Made by a program: the position numbers and the translations under genes
Shown here: positions 34,460-44,602 of the stretch, piece by piece
Numbering within the stretch: the stretch's first letter is position 1
Layout of the letters: every line of letters begins with the position of its first letter
Notes under the pieces: model-generated
The model's input: the letters and a program-made list of their open reading frames with translations, nothing else
What the model was told of the DNA's origin: nothing
The model's database searches: none
NCBI GenBank assembly: GCA_028692715.1
Contig: JAQUWU010000008.1
Location: forward strand, 86,184 to 150,183
Source: Paludibacter sp.
GTDB lineage: Bacteria; Bacteroidota; Bacteroidia; Bacteroidales; Paludibacteraceae
Length of the DNA: 64,000 nt
Direction: 5' to 3'

Positions 34460-35890
34460 TGAAAACATAAACATCCCGGCAAAGGTAATCAATCCATTTA
34501 TCATCAACAATTCATATCCAAACGAAAATCCCCAAAAGTGTGAACTCATATAATCCAACGAACCGCAAATTAGTGGAGAGGCAATGGCAATAAATGGAAT
34601 TGCTTTATCCACCGTCTTTAATTTTGTAAAAAGGCCAAAGCTATACATCCCCAGCAATGGACCGTAGGTGTAAGAGGCAATAATATAAATAGCATCGATC
34701 ACGCTTTTATTATTTACAGCCCTAAAAAGTAAAATTATAACCACAAACAAAACGGATATTGCAATATGAATAATTTTTCGACTTTTTTCGGCTTTTTCTT
34801 TGGATTGTTTTTGAACGCCCAAAATATCAACTGAAAACGAAGTGGTTAAAGCTGCTAATGCCGAATCGGCACTCGAGAAAGCCGCTGCAATAATACCTAC
34901 AACAAAAAGGACTAAAACAGATTTTCCTAAATAACTAGTTGCAAACATCGGCAAAATATTATCCGACAGAACAGGTAGTGCAATATTATTCTGAGATGCA
35001 AGCATTAACAACATTGCTCCCAGTATTAAAAACAAAAGATTTACCGGCACAAAAGAAATTCCATACCAATACATGTTTTTCTGCGCATCTTTCAGGTTTC
35101 GACACGAAAGATTTTTTTGCATCATATCCTGATCTAGTCCTGTCATGACAATAGCAATAAAAATACCGCTGAAAAACTGTTTAAAAAAGTTCTGTTTGCT
35201 GTGCCAATCGTCAAGAACAAAAATACGGGTTTTATCACTATCAACCAACGTACTGAACAATTGCTGAAAATTCATATTCAATTGCCCCGAAACTTCAACC
35301 ACCAGCAGCACCAATGCTAATATCATTATCAAAGTTTGTAAGGTGTCGGTCCAAACAATAGTTTTTATGCCACTTCGAAAAGTATAAAGCCATATCAGTA
35401 AAATCGTTCCGCAAACCGTTACCCAGAAAGGGACATTCCATGCATCAAAAACAACCGTTTGTAAAATTAATGCAACAACATATAAACGTGCAGCAGCCCC
35501 AATAATTTTCGACAACAGAAAAAAGGATGCTCCGGTTTTATAGGCATTTTTACCAAAGCGTTCTTCAAGATAACTATAAATAGTGGTCAGGTTCAACCTA
35601 TAATACAGTGGTAAAAGTACATTTGCAATGACAACATAACCAAAAAAGAAACCAAAAACAGTTTGCAAATACGTAAAATCAATTCCTCGAACCATTCCCG
35701 GAACAGAAACAAAACTGACCCCCGAAATGGAAGAACCAACCATTCCAATAGCTACTATCCACCAGGGAGATTTTTTATTTCCCAGAAAAAAAGCTTCATT
35801 ATCAGTGCTTTTCCTTCCAACTAAGTAAGAAATAGTCAGTAGAACAGAAAAGTAAATTACAATTATCAGCAAGACAGACAATCCGGACAT
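34433..35890 (-). CDS. Sodium:solute symporter (SSS family)
   Basis: 485 aa, 13 membrane helices in the LeuT-like SSS arrangement. Seen: [22 protein letters not shown] split over TM1, [11 protein letters not shown], the [22 protein letters not shown] region of the SSS signature, and [18 protein letters not shown] (Na+ site Ser/Thr). Substrate not readable. The last residues and stop are encoded by a repeat. Two overlapping -7 boxes (TAATTTTG at 35983-35976 and TATTTTTG at 35992-35985) lie about 90-100 nt upstream; between them and the gene is a 9-nt periodic array. Confidence 0.9.
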   Translation of the reverse strand: MSGLSVLLIIVIYFSVLLTISYLVGRKSTDNEAFFLGNKKSPWWIVAIGMVGSSISGVSFVSVPGMVRGIDFTYLQTVFGFFFGYVVIANVLLPLYYRLNLTTIYSYLEERFGKNAYKTGASFFLLSKIIGAAARLYVVALILQTVVFDAWNVPFWVTVCGTILLIWLYTFRSGIKTIVWTDTLQTLIMILALVLLVVEVSGQLNMNFQQLFSTLVDSDKTRIFVLDDWHSKQNFFKQFFSGIFIAIVMTGLDQDMMQKNLSCRNLKDAQKNMYWYGISFVPVNLLFLILGAMLLMLASQNNIALPVLSDNILPMFATSYLGKSVLVLFVVGIIAAAFSSADSALAALTTSFSVDILGVQKQSKEKAEKSRKIIHIAISVLFVVIILLFRAVNNKSVIDAIYIIASYTYGPLLGMYSFGLFTKLKTVDKAIPFIAIASPLICGSLDYMSSHFWGFSFGYELLMINGLITFAGMFMFSNVQLTVDN

Positions 35891-35892
35891 AA

Positions 35893-35938
35893 GTTAGTTT
35901 GTAAGGTTTGAAAGTTTGTAAAGTTTAAAAAGTCAAAG
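35893..35938. repeat. Nonamer-phased array (GTTTGTAAA-like)
   Basis: Imperfect 9-nt units of the GTTTGTAAG, GTTTGTAAA, GTTTAAAAA type directly upstream of the symporter start codon; one unit is 8 nt. Confidence 0.6.
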
Positions 35939-36128
35939 AACGACTTTGATACTTTTCATCAATTTTTAATTTGCACAAAATTAGCAAAAATAGACCGTTA
36001 TAAAATGCTTCATTTTAAAAATAGTTTTTGAACGGATTTTTTTATATTTTTGTAACTTGTGATAAAAGAATTTATTGGAACTAAAAAATTGAATAAACTC
36101 TTATGACAACAGCATATTTTTTCATTAT

Positions 36129-36752
36129 ATGAGCATACAACAATTTTCATCTGCTTTACTCGAAAATGCAGTCAACGAGTTTGCCAAACTGCCGGGAATA
36201 GGTCGAAAAACGGCTTTGAGATTAGTATTACATTTGCTTAAACAGTCTGAAAAAGAGGTGGATGATTTTGGAAATTCCATGATTCAGTTACGAAAGGAAA
36301 TTCAATATTGCAATGTATGCCATAATATTTCGGACACTGAAATCTGTAATATTTGCAGTAATCAGTCGCGCGACAAAGAAACCGTTTGTGTAGTGGAGAA
36401 TATAAAGGATGTAATGTCTATTGAAAACACGCAACAATTCAGAGGATTATATCATGTATTGGGGGGAATTATTTCGCCGATGGATGGCATAGGGCCTTCT
36501 GATTTAGAAATTGAAAGTCTTGTAAAGCGAGCAGAAAAGGAAGGCGTGAAAGAAGTAATTATGGCTTTGAGCACTACCATGGAAGGCGACACGACCAACT
36601 TCTATATTTTCCGAAAGCTCGCTCCATTGAACATTAAAATAACCACTATTGCCCGTGGAATTGCTATTGGTGACGAGCTGGAATATGCCGATGAAGTTAC
36701 ATTAGGACGATCAATATTAAACAGAGTAGAATTTACAAATTCCTTTAAATAA
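36129..36752 (+). CDS. recR: Recombination protein RecR
   Basis: 207 aa, normal length. Helix-hairpin-helix [12 protein letters not shown] at 21-32, zinc finger from Cys61, Cys64, Cys73 and Cys76, Toprim domain with [14 protein letters not shown] near 85-98, and a C-terminal Walker-B-like region ending with the conserved [19 protein letters not shown] segment. Works with RecO/RecF in loading RecA at gaps. A -7 box TATTTTTG is at 36045-36052. Followed 21 nt later by a small membrane protein gene, probably co-transcribed. Confidence 0.96.
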   Translation: MSIQQFSSALLENAVNEFAKLPGIGRKTALRLVLHLLKQSEKEVDDFGNSMIQLRKEIQYCNVCHNISDTEICNICSNQSRDKETVCVVENIKDVMSIENTQQFRGLYHVLGGIISPMDGIGPSDLEIESLVKRAEKEGVKEVIMALSTTMEGDTTNFYIFRKLAPLNIKITTIARGIAIGDELEYADEVTLGRSILNRVEFTNSFK

Positions 36753-36773
36753 TTAATAAAATAAACAAAAAAA

Positions 36774-37235
36774 ATGGATAATCAATTGATTGACAGAACA
36801 CAAAAAACACTTTCCGGCATATATTATATAGTTTACACTATGGCCGTTTTATTCGCAGTGGCAGGATATTACCTGACAGTAAAAGGAAATTTATTTGTCA
36901 ACCCACAAAGTGAATTAGGAATTACACTAACATCAATTTTTATAATTTATATCATTGGCTCTATCCCTTTGACCTTGGGTGGATTTCATTATATGACAAA
37001 AAAATGGATTGCCCTTGAAAATGAAGTTGAAAAAATTGAGAAATATAAAAACGGAGCTATTTTACGGTTAATTATTGTTGGTATAAGCATTGGCATTGGT
37101 GTATTTTTATTTTATGTTACACGCTCACAATCAATGATTTTTTGTGCCGGCATTGCAGCTATAGCATTGTTTTTTTGTAAACCTATGAGGGCAAAAATTA
37201 TTTCGGAACTTAAACTTGAAGAAGAAGAATTATAA
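36774..37235 (+). CDS. Small integral membrane protein of unknown function
   Basis: 153 aa with four membrane helices: about 14-32, 48-70, 94-116 and 118-134, arranged as two hairpins with a short charged loop (WIALENEVEKIEKYKN) between. No catalytic residues or known domain seen. It follows recR by 21 nt and precedes a HAD-like gene, so it is probably part of one transcript. The topology resembles other uncharacterised small Bacteroidota membrane proteins; I assign no function. Confidence 0.75.
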   Translation: MDNQLIDRTQKTLSGIYYIVYTMAVLFAVAGYYLTVKGNLFVNPQSELGITLTSIFIIYIIGSIPLTLGGFHYMTKKWIALENEVEKIEKYKNGAILRLIIVGISIGIGVFLFYVTRSQSMIFCAGIAAIALFFCKPMRAKIISELKLEEEEL

Positions 37236-37250
37236 CCATTTTCTCTCGTG

Positions 37251-37290
37251 TAACTTTATAACCTTTCAAACTTTATAACTTTATAAACCC
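37251..37290. repeat. Nonamer-phased array (AACTTTATA-like)
   Basis: Imperfect 9-nt units AACTTTATA, ACCTTTCAA, ACTTTATAA, CTTTATAAA between the membrane-protein gene and the HAD-like gene. Confidence 0.6.
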
Positions 37291-37295
37291 TAAAT

Positions 37296-37724
37296 ATGAT
37301 AATAGCAGTAGATTTTGATGGAACCATTGTAACACATGAATATCCCAGAATTGGGAAAGAAATTCCATTTGCTATTGACACACTGAAACGGTTACAACAA
37401 AACTATGAAAACCAAATAGTGCTTTGGACAGTTCGCGAAGGTAAAGAATTAGATGAAGCTGTTGAATATTGTCATAATCGTGGTCTTGTGTTTTATGCAA
37501 TAAATTCAAACTATCCCGAAGAAAATAAAAAAAATCAGGAACCCAGAAAACTGAAAGCCGATTTGTTTATCGACGACCGAAATCTGGGAGGCTTGCCTGA
37601 TTGGGGAGTTATCTATCGTGTTATAATGTCGAAAAAGTATTACGAGCCAATATCAAATGAAATTCATCAGGAATATCAACTCTCTAAGAAAAAAGGCTTT
37701 TTAAATAATTTATTTGGAAAATAA
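37296..37724 (+). CDS. HAD-like hydrolase (small, BT0820-like)
   Basis: 142 aa. Starts MIIAVDFDGTIVTH with the HAD motif I Asp pair (D6xD8), Thr in ITLW-type segment (IVLWTVREGKELDEAVEYC split), and motif IV DLFIDDRNLGG near 90-98. No cap domain, so it may act on large or protein substrates, or be a scaffold-like small HAD. Members of this type are common and uncharacterised in Bacteroidota. Downstream GNAT gene starts 5 nt after its stop. Confidence 0.8.
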   Translation: MIIAVDFDGTIVTHEYPRIGKEIPFAIDTLKRLQQNYENQIVLWTVREGKELDEAVEYCHNRGLVFYAINSNYPEENKKNQEPRKLKADLFIDDRNLGGLPDWGVIYRVIMSKKYYEPISNEIHQEYQLSKKKGFLNNLFGK

Positions 37725-37729
37725 TTGCT

Positions 37730-38275
37730 TTGTTAGAAAACGAAATCATACAGCTTCGAGCTATAGAACCGGAAGATCTGGACCTTCTATATAAATGGGA
37801 AAACAACTCCCGTTGGTGGGATGTGGGAAATACCCGACAACCTTACTCCCGCTACACGCTGAAACAATACATACTAAATTCGGATAAGGATATTTACGAA
37901 ACTCATCAGCTCCGCTTGATGATGGTTAGTACTGCAACCGCTGAGATTGTTGGGACCGTTGATTTATTTGATTTTGACCTGCACCACAGTCGTATTGCAC
38001 TTGGGCTTTTTGTTGACGAAAGTTATCAGGGAAAGGGTTTCGCCAAAGCCAGTTTGCAATTAGTAGAAGAATATGTATTTGATTTTCTGAAAATAAACCA
38101 GCTTTATTGTCATATTGCCGAATCGAATGTTCCCAGCCGAAAAATGTTTGAACAGGAAAAATACGAAACAAATGGTATGCTAAAGAGCTGGATCAAAACT
38201 ATCAATGGTTTTGAAAACATCATTGTATTTCAACAATTTAAGGATGTATATTTGAATAAAAAACAATTTTTATAA
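37730..38275 (+). CDS. GNAT family N-acetyltransferase (RimJ/RimL-like)
   Basis: 181 aa using a TTG start at 37730; no ATG is available near the N-terminus (LENEIIQLRAIEPEDLDLLY is a typical RimJ/RimL beginning). Acetyl-CoA binding segment ALGLFVDESYQGKGFAKASL with the GxG/A motif near 87-106 and the LYCHIAESNVPSRKMFEQE stretch near 123-141. In this group, homologues acetylate diamines or N-terminal residues, but the substrate cannot be assigned. Follows the HAD gene closely. Confidence 0.85.
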   Translation: MLENEIIQLRAIEPEDLDLLYKWENNSRWWDVGNTRQPYSRYTLKQYILNSDKDIYETHQLRLMMVSTATAEIVGTVDLFDFDLHHSRIALGLFVDESYQGKGFAKASLQLVEEYVFDFLKINQLYCHIAESNVPSRKMFEQEKYETNGMLKSWIKTINGFENIIVFQQFKDVYLNKKQFL

Positions 38276-38463
38276 TTATTAGAGTTTAAAAAAGTTTTAA
38301 TCCGCATTTGAGAATTATCCTGATCTCAAAGATCGTTAAGGTGCTAAATTTCGAAGAAAAACTTTGATTCTTTGATTACTTGTTTTTTGCACCTGCCTAA
38401 TATCAGGCCTTTGAAAAATTTACTCTCAATATTCAATAAGATTCTAATTTAGACTATCTCAAT

Positions 38464-38499
38464 ACAAAAAAACGCGAATCAGTCTTCACTAATTCGCGT
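38464..38499 (-). terminator. thrS terminator
   Basis: Minus strand: ACGCGAAT (38499-38492), 12-nt loop, ATTCGCGT (38479-38472), then a run of seven T. Lies past the C-rich repeat that directly follows the thrS stop codon. Confidence 0.75.
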
Positions 38500-38506
38500 C
38501 TTTACG

Positions 38507-38531
38507 GTCCCCTTTAGGGGATTAGGGGTTT
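38507..38531. repeat. C-rich palindromic repeat directly after thrS
   Basis: GGTCCCCTTTAGGGGATTAGGGG: hairpin CCCCTTTAGGGG plus the ATTAGGGG arm, immediately downstream of the thrS stop codon. Confidence 0.8.
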
Positions 38532-40472
38532 TTAATATTTACTTGTCAACGCATCAACTTCATCATTCACCATTTTAACGAATTCAGCTACTTTCATAGT
38601 GCCTTTATCTCCTTCGCCTTGTCGACGAACGGAAACTTCGGCATTTTCAGCTTCTTTTTCACCAACAATCAACATATAAGGAATTCGTTTTAATTCATTA
38701 TCACGTATTTTACGACCGATTTTTTCATTACGATCATCCACCTGAACACGAATATCCTGAGAATTCATTTCTTTTGCAATCTGAAAAGCATATTCATTAA
38801 ATTTCTCGCTAATTGGAAGTATAACAACCTGATCAGGTGTTAACCACAATGGGAATTTACCAGCTGTATGTTCAATCAATACTGCCACAAAACGTTCCAT
38901 AGAACCAAACGGCGCACGGTGAATCATTACCGGACGATGTTTTTGGTTATCATCACCAGTATATTCCAGTTCAAAACGTTCAGGCAGATTGTAATCAACC
39001 TGAATAGTTCCCAACTGCCAACGACGACCAATAGCGTCTTTTACCATAAAGTCAAGTTTTGGACCATAGAAAGCAGCTTCTCCAGTTACAATTTTGGCGT
39101 TCAATCCTTTAGCTGCACAGGCTTCAATAATAGCACTTTCGGATTTTTCCCAATTTTCGTCAGAACCAATATACTTTTCAGTATTTTTTGGGTCACGTAA
39201 CGAAATCTGCGCTTCGAAATTTTCAAAGTCTAATGCTTTAAAAATAATGAAGATAATATCCATTACTTTTAAAAACTCTTCTTTCAATTGATCTGGGCGA
39301 CAGAAAATATGTGCGTCATCTTGTGTAAAACTACGTACACGTGTTAATCCATGCAATTCCCCACTTTGTTCATAACGATAAACTGTACCAAACTCAGCCA
39401 AACGAACTGGGAGATCTTTGTAAGAGCGTGGTTTAAATTTATATATTTCGCAGTGGTGAGGGCAATTCATCGGTTTTAACAAATATTCTTCTCCTTCTTC
39501 GGGCGTGTGAATAGGTTGAAACGAATCTTTACCGTATTTTTCATAGTGACCAGAGGTAACATACAATTGTTTGTTACCAATGTGCGGAGTCATTACCTGA
39601 TCGTAATCAAAACGACGTTGGATTTTTTTCAAAAAATCTTCCAGACGCAAACGTAATGCAGTTCCACGTGGCAACCACATTGGAAGTCCTTTACCCACTT
39701 TATCGGAAAACATGAATAACTCTAATTCTCTACCAATTTTACGGTGATCACGTTTTTTAGCTTCTTCTAAAAGAACTAAATACTCATCGAGCATTTTCTT
39801 TTTAGGAAATGAAATACCATAAATACGAGTCAACATTTTACGTTTCTCGTCACCACGCCAATATGCACCGGCAACACTTAAAATTTTTATTGCTTTAATA
39901 GCACCCGTATTAGGCAAGTGTGGTCCACGACAAAGATCAGTGAAATTTCCTTGAGAATATAAAGTAATGGTTCCATCAGTCAAGTCACTGATCAATTCCA
40001 CTTTGTATTCGTCACCTTTATCTTCGAATTTTTTGATTGCTTCGGCTTTAGTGATGTCCGTGCGAACAATTGCTTCTTTGCGAGCAGCCAATTCCATCAT
40101 TTTAGCTTCGATGGCAGGCAAATCACCTTCTTTAATCACTGCCGTTCCCGGATCTACATCATAATAGAAACCGTTTTCGATAGCCGGTCCAATTCCGAAT
40201 TTCATTCCAGGATACAATTCCTGAAGAGCTTCTGCCATTAAATGAGCAGACGAATGCCAATATGCATGTTTGGCTTCTTCATCTTCCCACTTGTGCAATT
40301 TAATAGCAGCATCGGTTTCAATTGGACGCGTCAAGTCCCATATTTCATTATTTACTGTGATGGCAAGCACCTCTTGTGCAAGTCGTGAGCTGATACTTTC
40401 AGCTAATTGAAGTCCGGTTATGCCTTTGGCAAATTCTCTTACCGAACCATCGGGAAATGTTACTTTAATCAT
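38532..40472 (-). CDS. thrS: Threonine--tRNA ligase
   Basis: 646 aa, full length: TGS domain (1-60), editing domain with the H-x3-H site (HSSAHL, His73 and His77) and a second Cys/His site, class II catalytic core with [11 protein letters not shown] (zinc Cys) and the [28 protein letters not shown] motif 2 region, motif 3 [11 protein letters not shown], and an anticodon domain. Charges tRNA-Thr. -7 box TACCTTTG at 40520-40513, 41 nt upstream. rplT/infC, which often follow thrS, are not downstream here. Confidence 0.98.
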   Translation of the reverse strand: MIKVTFPDGSVREFAKGITGLQLAESISSRLAQEVLAITVNNEIWDLTRPIETDAAIKLHKWEDEEAKHAYWHSSAHLMAEALQELYPGMKFGIGPAIENGFYYDVDPGTAVIKEGDLPAIEAKMMELAARKEAIVRTDITKAEAIKKFEDKGDEYKVELISDLTDGTITLYSQGNFTDLCRGPHLPNTGAIKAIKILSVAGAYWRGDEKRKMLTRIYGISFPKKKMLDEYLVLLEEAKKRDHRKIGRELELFMFSDKVGKGLPMWLPRGTALRLRLEDFLKKIQRRFDYDQVMTPHIGNKQLYVTSGHYEKYGKDSFQPIHTPEEGEEYLLKPMNCPHHCEIYKFKPRSYKDLPVRLAEFGTVYRYEQSGELHGLTRVRSFTQDDAHIFCRPDQLKEEFLKVMDIIFIIFKALDFENFEAQISLRDPKNTEKYIGSDENWEKSESAIIEACAAKGLNAKIVTGEAAFYGPKLDFMVKDAIGRRWQLGTIQVDYNLPERFELEYTGDDNQKHRPVMIHRAPFGSMERFVAVLIEHTAGKFPLWLTPDQVVILPISEKFNEYAFQIAKEMNSQDIRVQVDDRNEKIGRKIRDNELKRIPYMLIVGEKEAENAEVSVRRQGEGDKGTMKVAEFVKMVNDEVDALTSKY

Positions 40473-40943
40473 ACGTTTTGAACCTTACAAATGGTTTTTA
40501 AATTTTGAACTGCAAAGGTAAGAAATAATGTTGAAATGTGGTAATTAAGAATTATCGTTTTAGGATAAATCAACTTTACAGGCTATTTCCTACTTTTGTG
40601 TCTTGAATCTTGTTTCTTTATCCTCAAAAGATAATAAATATATCAAACTTGATTTGCGAACTCAAAACAAATAAAACTTTTTCAACCACGAATCTCACGA
40701 ATTTACACGAATCATTATCATGTGTTTTCGTGCGAATTCGTGCAATTTGTGGGTTGTAATCTTTAATTAATTGTGAACATTCGGGTTTAAAGTCAAGATT
40801 TGTATCAATAAATGTTTGAACTTTAAATTAAGGTGTTTTGCTGAAAATATTATTAAATTGTTTATCCTTAAAAAATCTTCATTAAACCATTACAAAAAGT
40901 ACGATTCTACGTCATACTAATTCAAACTGGTAATAAACAAGCA
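40473..40943. other. Intergenic region between divergent thrS and the sugar-acid operon
   Basis: No gene. It holds the thrS -7 box (40513-40520) and an imperfect inverted repeat with CACGAAT units (40683-40757). The rest is AT-rich sequence in which I see nothing specific; no clear TAnnTTTG box precedes the operon start at 40944. Confidence 0.6.
40683..40757. repeat. Imperfect inverted repeat with CACGAAT units
   Basis: CAACCACGAAT, CACGAATTTA, CACGAATCA on the left are mirrored by TCGTGCGAATTCGTGCA and TTGTGGGTTG on the right, giving a possible 75-nt fold-back with roughly 10-nt spacing of units. Confidence 0.65.
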
Positions 40944-41831
40944 ATGCAAAAACGTTTTTCGGGTGTGGTAGTACCCATGATAACTCCACTGAATAAAGAT
41001 TTCACAGTTGACATTGAAGCTATTGAAAGAATCATTCGATTGTTTAATAAAAATGAAATACATCCATTGGTCCTCGGCACTACCGGCGAATCGAGTTCTA
41101 TAAGTGAAGTTGAAAGTTATAAGTTGGTGGAAGCAGCTGTGCGGGTTAAGGGTAAAAACCAGTGTATTTATGCAGGTTTGGTTGGGAATCAGGTTCAACA
41201 ATTGATTGAACGTGGAAACAAGTATATTCAAATTGGTGCCGACTGCATAGTAGCCACTTTGCCTTCCTATTATATTCTTACTCCATCTCAAATGATCACA
41301 TTTTACACCCGTCTTGCCGATGAAATTGCCGGACCTGTAATGATGTACAATATCAAAGCTACGACGCAAATGACTATTCCACTGGATGTTGTTGAGCATT
41401 TATCAAATCATCCCAGTATCTACGGTTTAAAAGATTCTGAACGCGATGAAGATCGTCTGAAAAACTGTATTGAAACCTACAAAAATCGGGAAGATTTCTC
41501 GTACTTTTGTGGTTGGGGAGCACAAAGCGCTGGAAGCCTTGAACTGGGTGCCGACGGAATAGTTCCAAGTACCGGCAACATTGTTCCGGAAATGTATGGA
41601 AAACTTTATTCGGCAGCCTCGAATAAAGACTGGAATGAATGCATGAAGTGGCAGTATGAAACGAACAAAGTGGCCGTAATGTATCAAAAGGACAGAACAC
41701 TGGGTGAGTCGCTGGCAGCATTGAAAGTAATGATGCATTCAAAAGAAATTTGCAATACGATTATGATGCCACCTTTAACGGAATTATGTGCAGATGATGT
41801 GAAATTGATACTTAATTCATTTCAATCATGA
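40944..41831 (+). CDS. Dihydrodipicolinate synthase/N-acetylneuraminate lyase family aldolase
   Basis: 295 aa, class I aldolase TIM barrel. Catalytic Tyr135 (MMYNIKA) and Schiff-base Lys163 (YGLKDSERD) are present, as is the pyruvate-binding GTTGESSS at 45-52. The last helix region differs from true DapA, and the context is catabolic: it overlaps (ATGA) a Na+ symporter gene and precedes an Fe-ADH, a PdxA-like dehydrogenase and a four-carbon-acid kinase. So it is probably a pyruvate-dependent 2-oxo-acid aldolase in the breakdown of a sugar acid rather than a lysine biosynthesis enzyme. Confidence 0.88.
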   Translation: MQKRFSGVVVPMITPLNKDFTVDIEAIERIIRLFNKNEIHPLVLGTTGESSSISEVESYKLVEAAVRVKGKNQCIYAGLVGNQVQQLIERGNKYIQIGADCIVATLPSYYILTPSQMITFYTRLADEIAGPVMMYNIKATTQMTIPLDVVEHLSNHPSIYGLKDSERDEDRLKNCIETYKNREDFSYFCGWGAQSAGSLELGADGIVPSTGNIVPEMYGKLYSAASNKDWNECMKWQYETNKVAVMYQKDRTLGESLAALKVMMHSKEICNTIMMPPLTELCADDVKLILNSFQS

Positions 41832-43375
41832 GCAATTCAATTCATTGGGTAGACATTCTCATTGTCATTATTTCGGTTTTCTTTACTTTAGGAGCCGGAT
41901 TTTATTTTGCCCGCAGGCAAAAGAGTTCGGATCAGTATTTTGCAGGAAGTAAAACCATACCCGCCTGGGCCATAGGAATATCCATTTTTGCAACCCTAAT
42001 AAGTAGTGTTACCTTTTTAGCTTATCCGGCGGCGGCTTATAAATCGAACTGGATTTTATTGGTGCAGGGATTAATGGTTCCTATAGTTCTTCTCGGGTTA
42101 ATTTGGGTGATTGTACCACTCTTCCGAAAAGTAATCCGACTAAGTACTTATGAGTATTTCGAACGTAGATTTGGTGTTTTTGCACGGATGTATAGCTCGG
42201 TGGCTTTTATATTGACACATTTCTCCAAGATGGGAACCGTACTTTATCTGGTCAGTCTGGCTTTATCGAGTTTAACAGGAGTTCCCGTTGTCGTTTATAT
42301 TTTGTCACTCAGTGGAATTATAATTTTACTAACATATTTAGGTGGTATAGAGGCGGTTATTTGGATGGATGTTGTGCAGGGTTTTTTGTTAATAGGCGGC
42401 GGATTGCTTTGTGCCGGATTACTTCTGTTTCGTTTCGAAGGCGGACCTGGTTTAATGATGTCCGAAGCCGTTTCGATGCATAAAATAGATTTCGGTCCTT
42501 ATAATTTTAGTCTGGCTCAACTTACTTTCTGGGTTATGGTTATCAATGGTGCTTTTTATGCTTTGCAAAAATATGGAACGGATCAAACGATTGTTCAACG
42601 TTATCTGACCGCCAAAACCGATAAAGATGCTAAAAAAGCAGCATATATTGGTGTCTTGGCTAGTGTTCCGGTTTGGGCATTATTTATGTTGATTGGTTCA
42701 TTATTGTTTGTATTTTATAATTCAGGTAGTGCAACCTTACCCGAAGGAATGAAAGCTGATCAGGTTTTCCCTTATTTTATCGGAACACAACTACCGGTTG
42801 GTGCTGTGGGGTTGGTATTGGCGGCACTTGTTGCGGCTGCTATTTCCAGTCTCGACTCGGATATGAATTGTTTAGCTGCTATAGGCGTTGAAGATTATTA
42901 TCAACGATTTAAACCAAACTGTACAGATAAGCAACGATTTAACATGGGAAGATGGCTAGTGTTGTTTTCTGGTATCGCAATGACTGGTGTTGCACTTTTA
43001 TATGCCGCCTGGGATGGTGAAGGCGTGTTGGGTGTGGTGTTTGAATTGTATGCCATATTCTCTGCCGGCATTGTTGGTATATTCTTATTAGGACTTTTTT
43101 CAAGTAGAGCTAATAAGAAGGGATTACATATTGGAATAGCCGTTTGTGTGCTCTTTACAGCTTATGCTGTGGCAACAACCACAAAAATAGGTGATTACCT
43201 GATACTTGATTTGGGAAAATATAATTTTCCACATCATAAATATATGTTGGGTGTATACAGTCATCTCATTGTTTTAGTTGTGGGATATGTTGCCAGTTTG
43301 TTCTTTAAATCGGAAAAAGTCGATAAGAGCCTGACCATTTACGGATATTTAAAATCAAATGAAAAATTGAAATAA
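41828..43375 (+). CDS. Sodium:solute symporter (SSS family) of the sugar-acid operon
   Basis: 515 aa, 13 membrane helices. SSS features: SDQYFAGSKTIPAWAIGIS at TM1, ISSVTFLAYPAAAY, the YGTDQTIVQRYLTAKTDKDAKKA signature region near 238-260, and AAAISSLDSDMNCLAA with the Na+ site residues. Overlaps the aldolase gene by 4 bp and precedes the Fe-ADH gene by 4 nt, so it is almost certainly the importer for the substrate of this operon. SSS relatives of this kind carry sialic acid or sugar acids. Confidence 0.92.
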   Translation: MSNSIHWVDILIVIISVFFTLGAGFYFARRQKSSDQYFAGSKTIPAWAIGISIFATLISSVTFLAYPAAAYKSNWILLVQGLMVPIVLLGLIWVIVPLFRKVIRLSTYEYFERRFGVFARMYSSVAFILTHFSKMGTVLYLVSLALSSLTGVPVVVYILSLSGIIILLTYLGGIEAVIWMDVVQGFLLIGGGLLCAGLLLFRFEGGPGLMMSEAVSMHKIDFGPYNFSLAQLTFWVMVINGAFYALQKYGTDQTIVQRYLTAKTDKDAKKAAYIGVLASVPVWALFMLIGSLLFVFYNSGSATLPEGMKADQVFPYFIGTQLPVGAVGLVLAALVAAAISSLDSDMNCLAAIGVEDYYQRFKPNCTDKQRFNMGRWLVLFSGIAMTGVALLYAAWDGEGVLGVVFELYAIFSAGIVGIFLLGLFSSRANKKGLHIGIAVCVLFTAYAVATTTKIGDYLILDLGKYNFPHHKYMLGVYSHLIVLVVGYVASLFFKSEKVDKSLTIYGYLKSNEKLK

Positions 43376-43379
43376 AAAA

Positions 43380-44528
43380 ATGAATTCTATTACATTATTA
43401 CAACCTGCCAAAATAGTTTTTGGTCTAAATGTTATTGATAAATTAGTTGAAGATGATTTAATTTTATCTTCTGATAAAATACTGTTTTTAGTAGCTACAC
43501 CATTACTAACTACATTTCAACCAATTTCCGAAAGTATTTCATCTTTAGGGAAAAAAGTTGTTCTTATTGAATATAATTTTCCCGGTGAACCTACTTTTTC
43601 TCAATTTGATATGTTGTTGAATAAATCGGGATATTTTAATCCCGATTGTGTGGTTGGAGTAGGAGGTGGAAGTGTTCTCGATTGTGCCAAACTGATTGCT
43701 GCAATGACAGGAAATGAACAGGTTTATCCTGATGTAGTCGGTATTGGACTTTTGAAGAAACGAATGAAAAAACTCATTTGTATCTCAACTACTTCGGGAA
43801 CAGGAAGTGAAGTTTCACCCATTGCTATTCTGCTGAATGAAAAAACAGAAGCTAAAAGTGGTATAGTAAGTCCTGTTTTGCTGGCCGATGTGGCTTATAT
43901 TGATCCGTCATTAACTGTTGGTTTACCTGCCAAAATTACTGCTGAAACAGGAATGGATGCTTTATGTCATTGCATTGAAGCTTATACCAATAAGTTTGCA
44001 CATCCCACTGTAGATATTTATGCCTTAAATGGTATAAAATTGATTGCAGAAAATTTAGAAAAAGCCTATAAAAACGGTAATGATTTAGATGCCCGTTCGG
44101 CACTTTCGTTGGGTTCTATGTATGGTGGATTGTGTCTTGGCCCGGTCAATACTCATGGAGTTCATTGTTTATCATACGGTTTGGGTGGAAAATATCATAT
44201 TTCGCACGGACTGGCCAATGCAATTTTATTACCAGGAGTACTTCGTTTTAATATGGAAGCTTCACCCGAAAGACATGCTGAAGTGTCGATTGCTCTTGGT
44301 ATAAAAAGAAAAGAAAATGATTTGGCGACAGCTTTAGCCGGTATTGAATTTATAGAACATTTATCAAAAAGATGTGGAATTCCCGGGAGCTTATCAGAAT
44401 TAGGAATCTCTGAAAATGACTTGTCCGAATTGGCAGATATAGCTATGAATGTAAAACGATTGTTGGTAAACAATCCGAGGGTAATTACAAAGGAAGATGC
44501 TGTTGAGATTTATAAGAAACTCTTATGA
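43380..44528 (+). CDS. Iron-containing alcohol dehydrogenase
   Basis: 382 aa, group III Fe-ADH. NAD-binding GVGGGSVLDCAK near 97-108, STTSGTGSEVSP near 138-149, and metal ligands in AETGMDALCHCIEAYT and THGVHCLSYGLGGKYHISHGLANA split over two His-rich segments. Reduces or oxidises an alcohol/aldehyde made in the pathway of this operon; the true substrate is unknown. The stop codon TGA is the first codon of a C-rich repeat copy (44526-44568). Confidence 0.9.
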   Translation: MNSITLLQPAKIVFGLNVIDKLVEDDLILSSDKILFLVATPLLTTFQPISESISSLGKKVVLIEYNFPGEPTFSQFDMLLNKSGYFNPDCVVGVGGGSVLDCAKLIAAMTGNEQVYPDVVGIGLLKKRMKKLICISTTSGTGSEVSPIAILLNEKTEAKSGIVSPVLLADVAYIDPSLTVGLPAKITAETGMDALCHCIEAYTNKFAHPTVDIYALNGIKLIAENLEKAYKNGNDLDARSALSLGSMYGGLCLGPVNTHGVHCLSYGLGGKYHISHGLANAILLPGVLRFNMEASPERHAEVSIALGIKRKENDLATALAGIEFIEHLSKRCGIPGSLSELGISENDLSELADIAMNVKRLLVNNPRVITKEDAVEIYKKLL

Positions 44529-44568
44529 CCCCCAACCCCTATCCCGATAGCTATCGTGGAGGGAGTAA
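44526..44568. repeat. C-rich repeat at the Fe-ADH stop codon, with CCCGATAGCTATCG insert
   Basis: TGACCCCCAACCCCTATCCCGATAGCTATCGTGGAGGGA begins with the ADH stop codon. The loop carries the palindrome CGATAGCTATCG, so this is a composite copy. Confidence 0.75.
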
Positions 44569-44602
44569 GAAATATTACAACCGACTATTAAAAATTTGAA
44601 TT

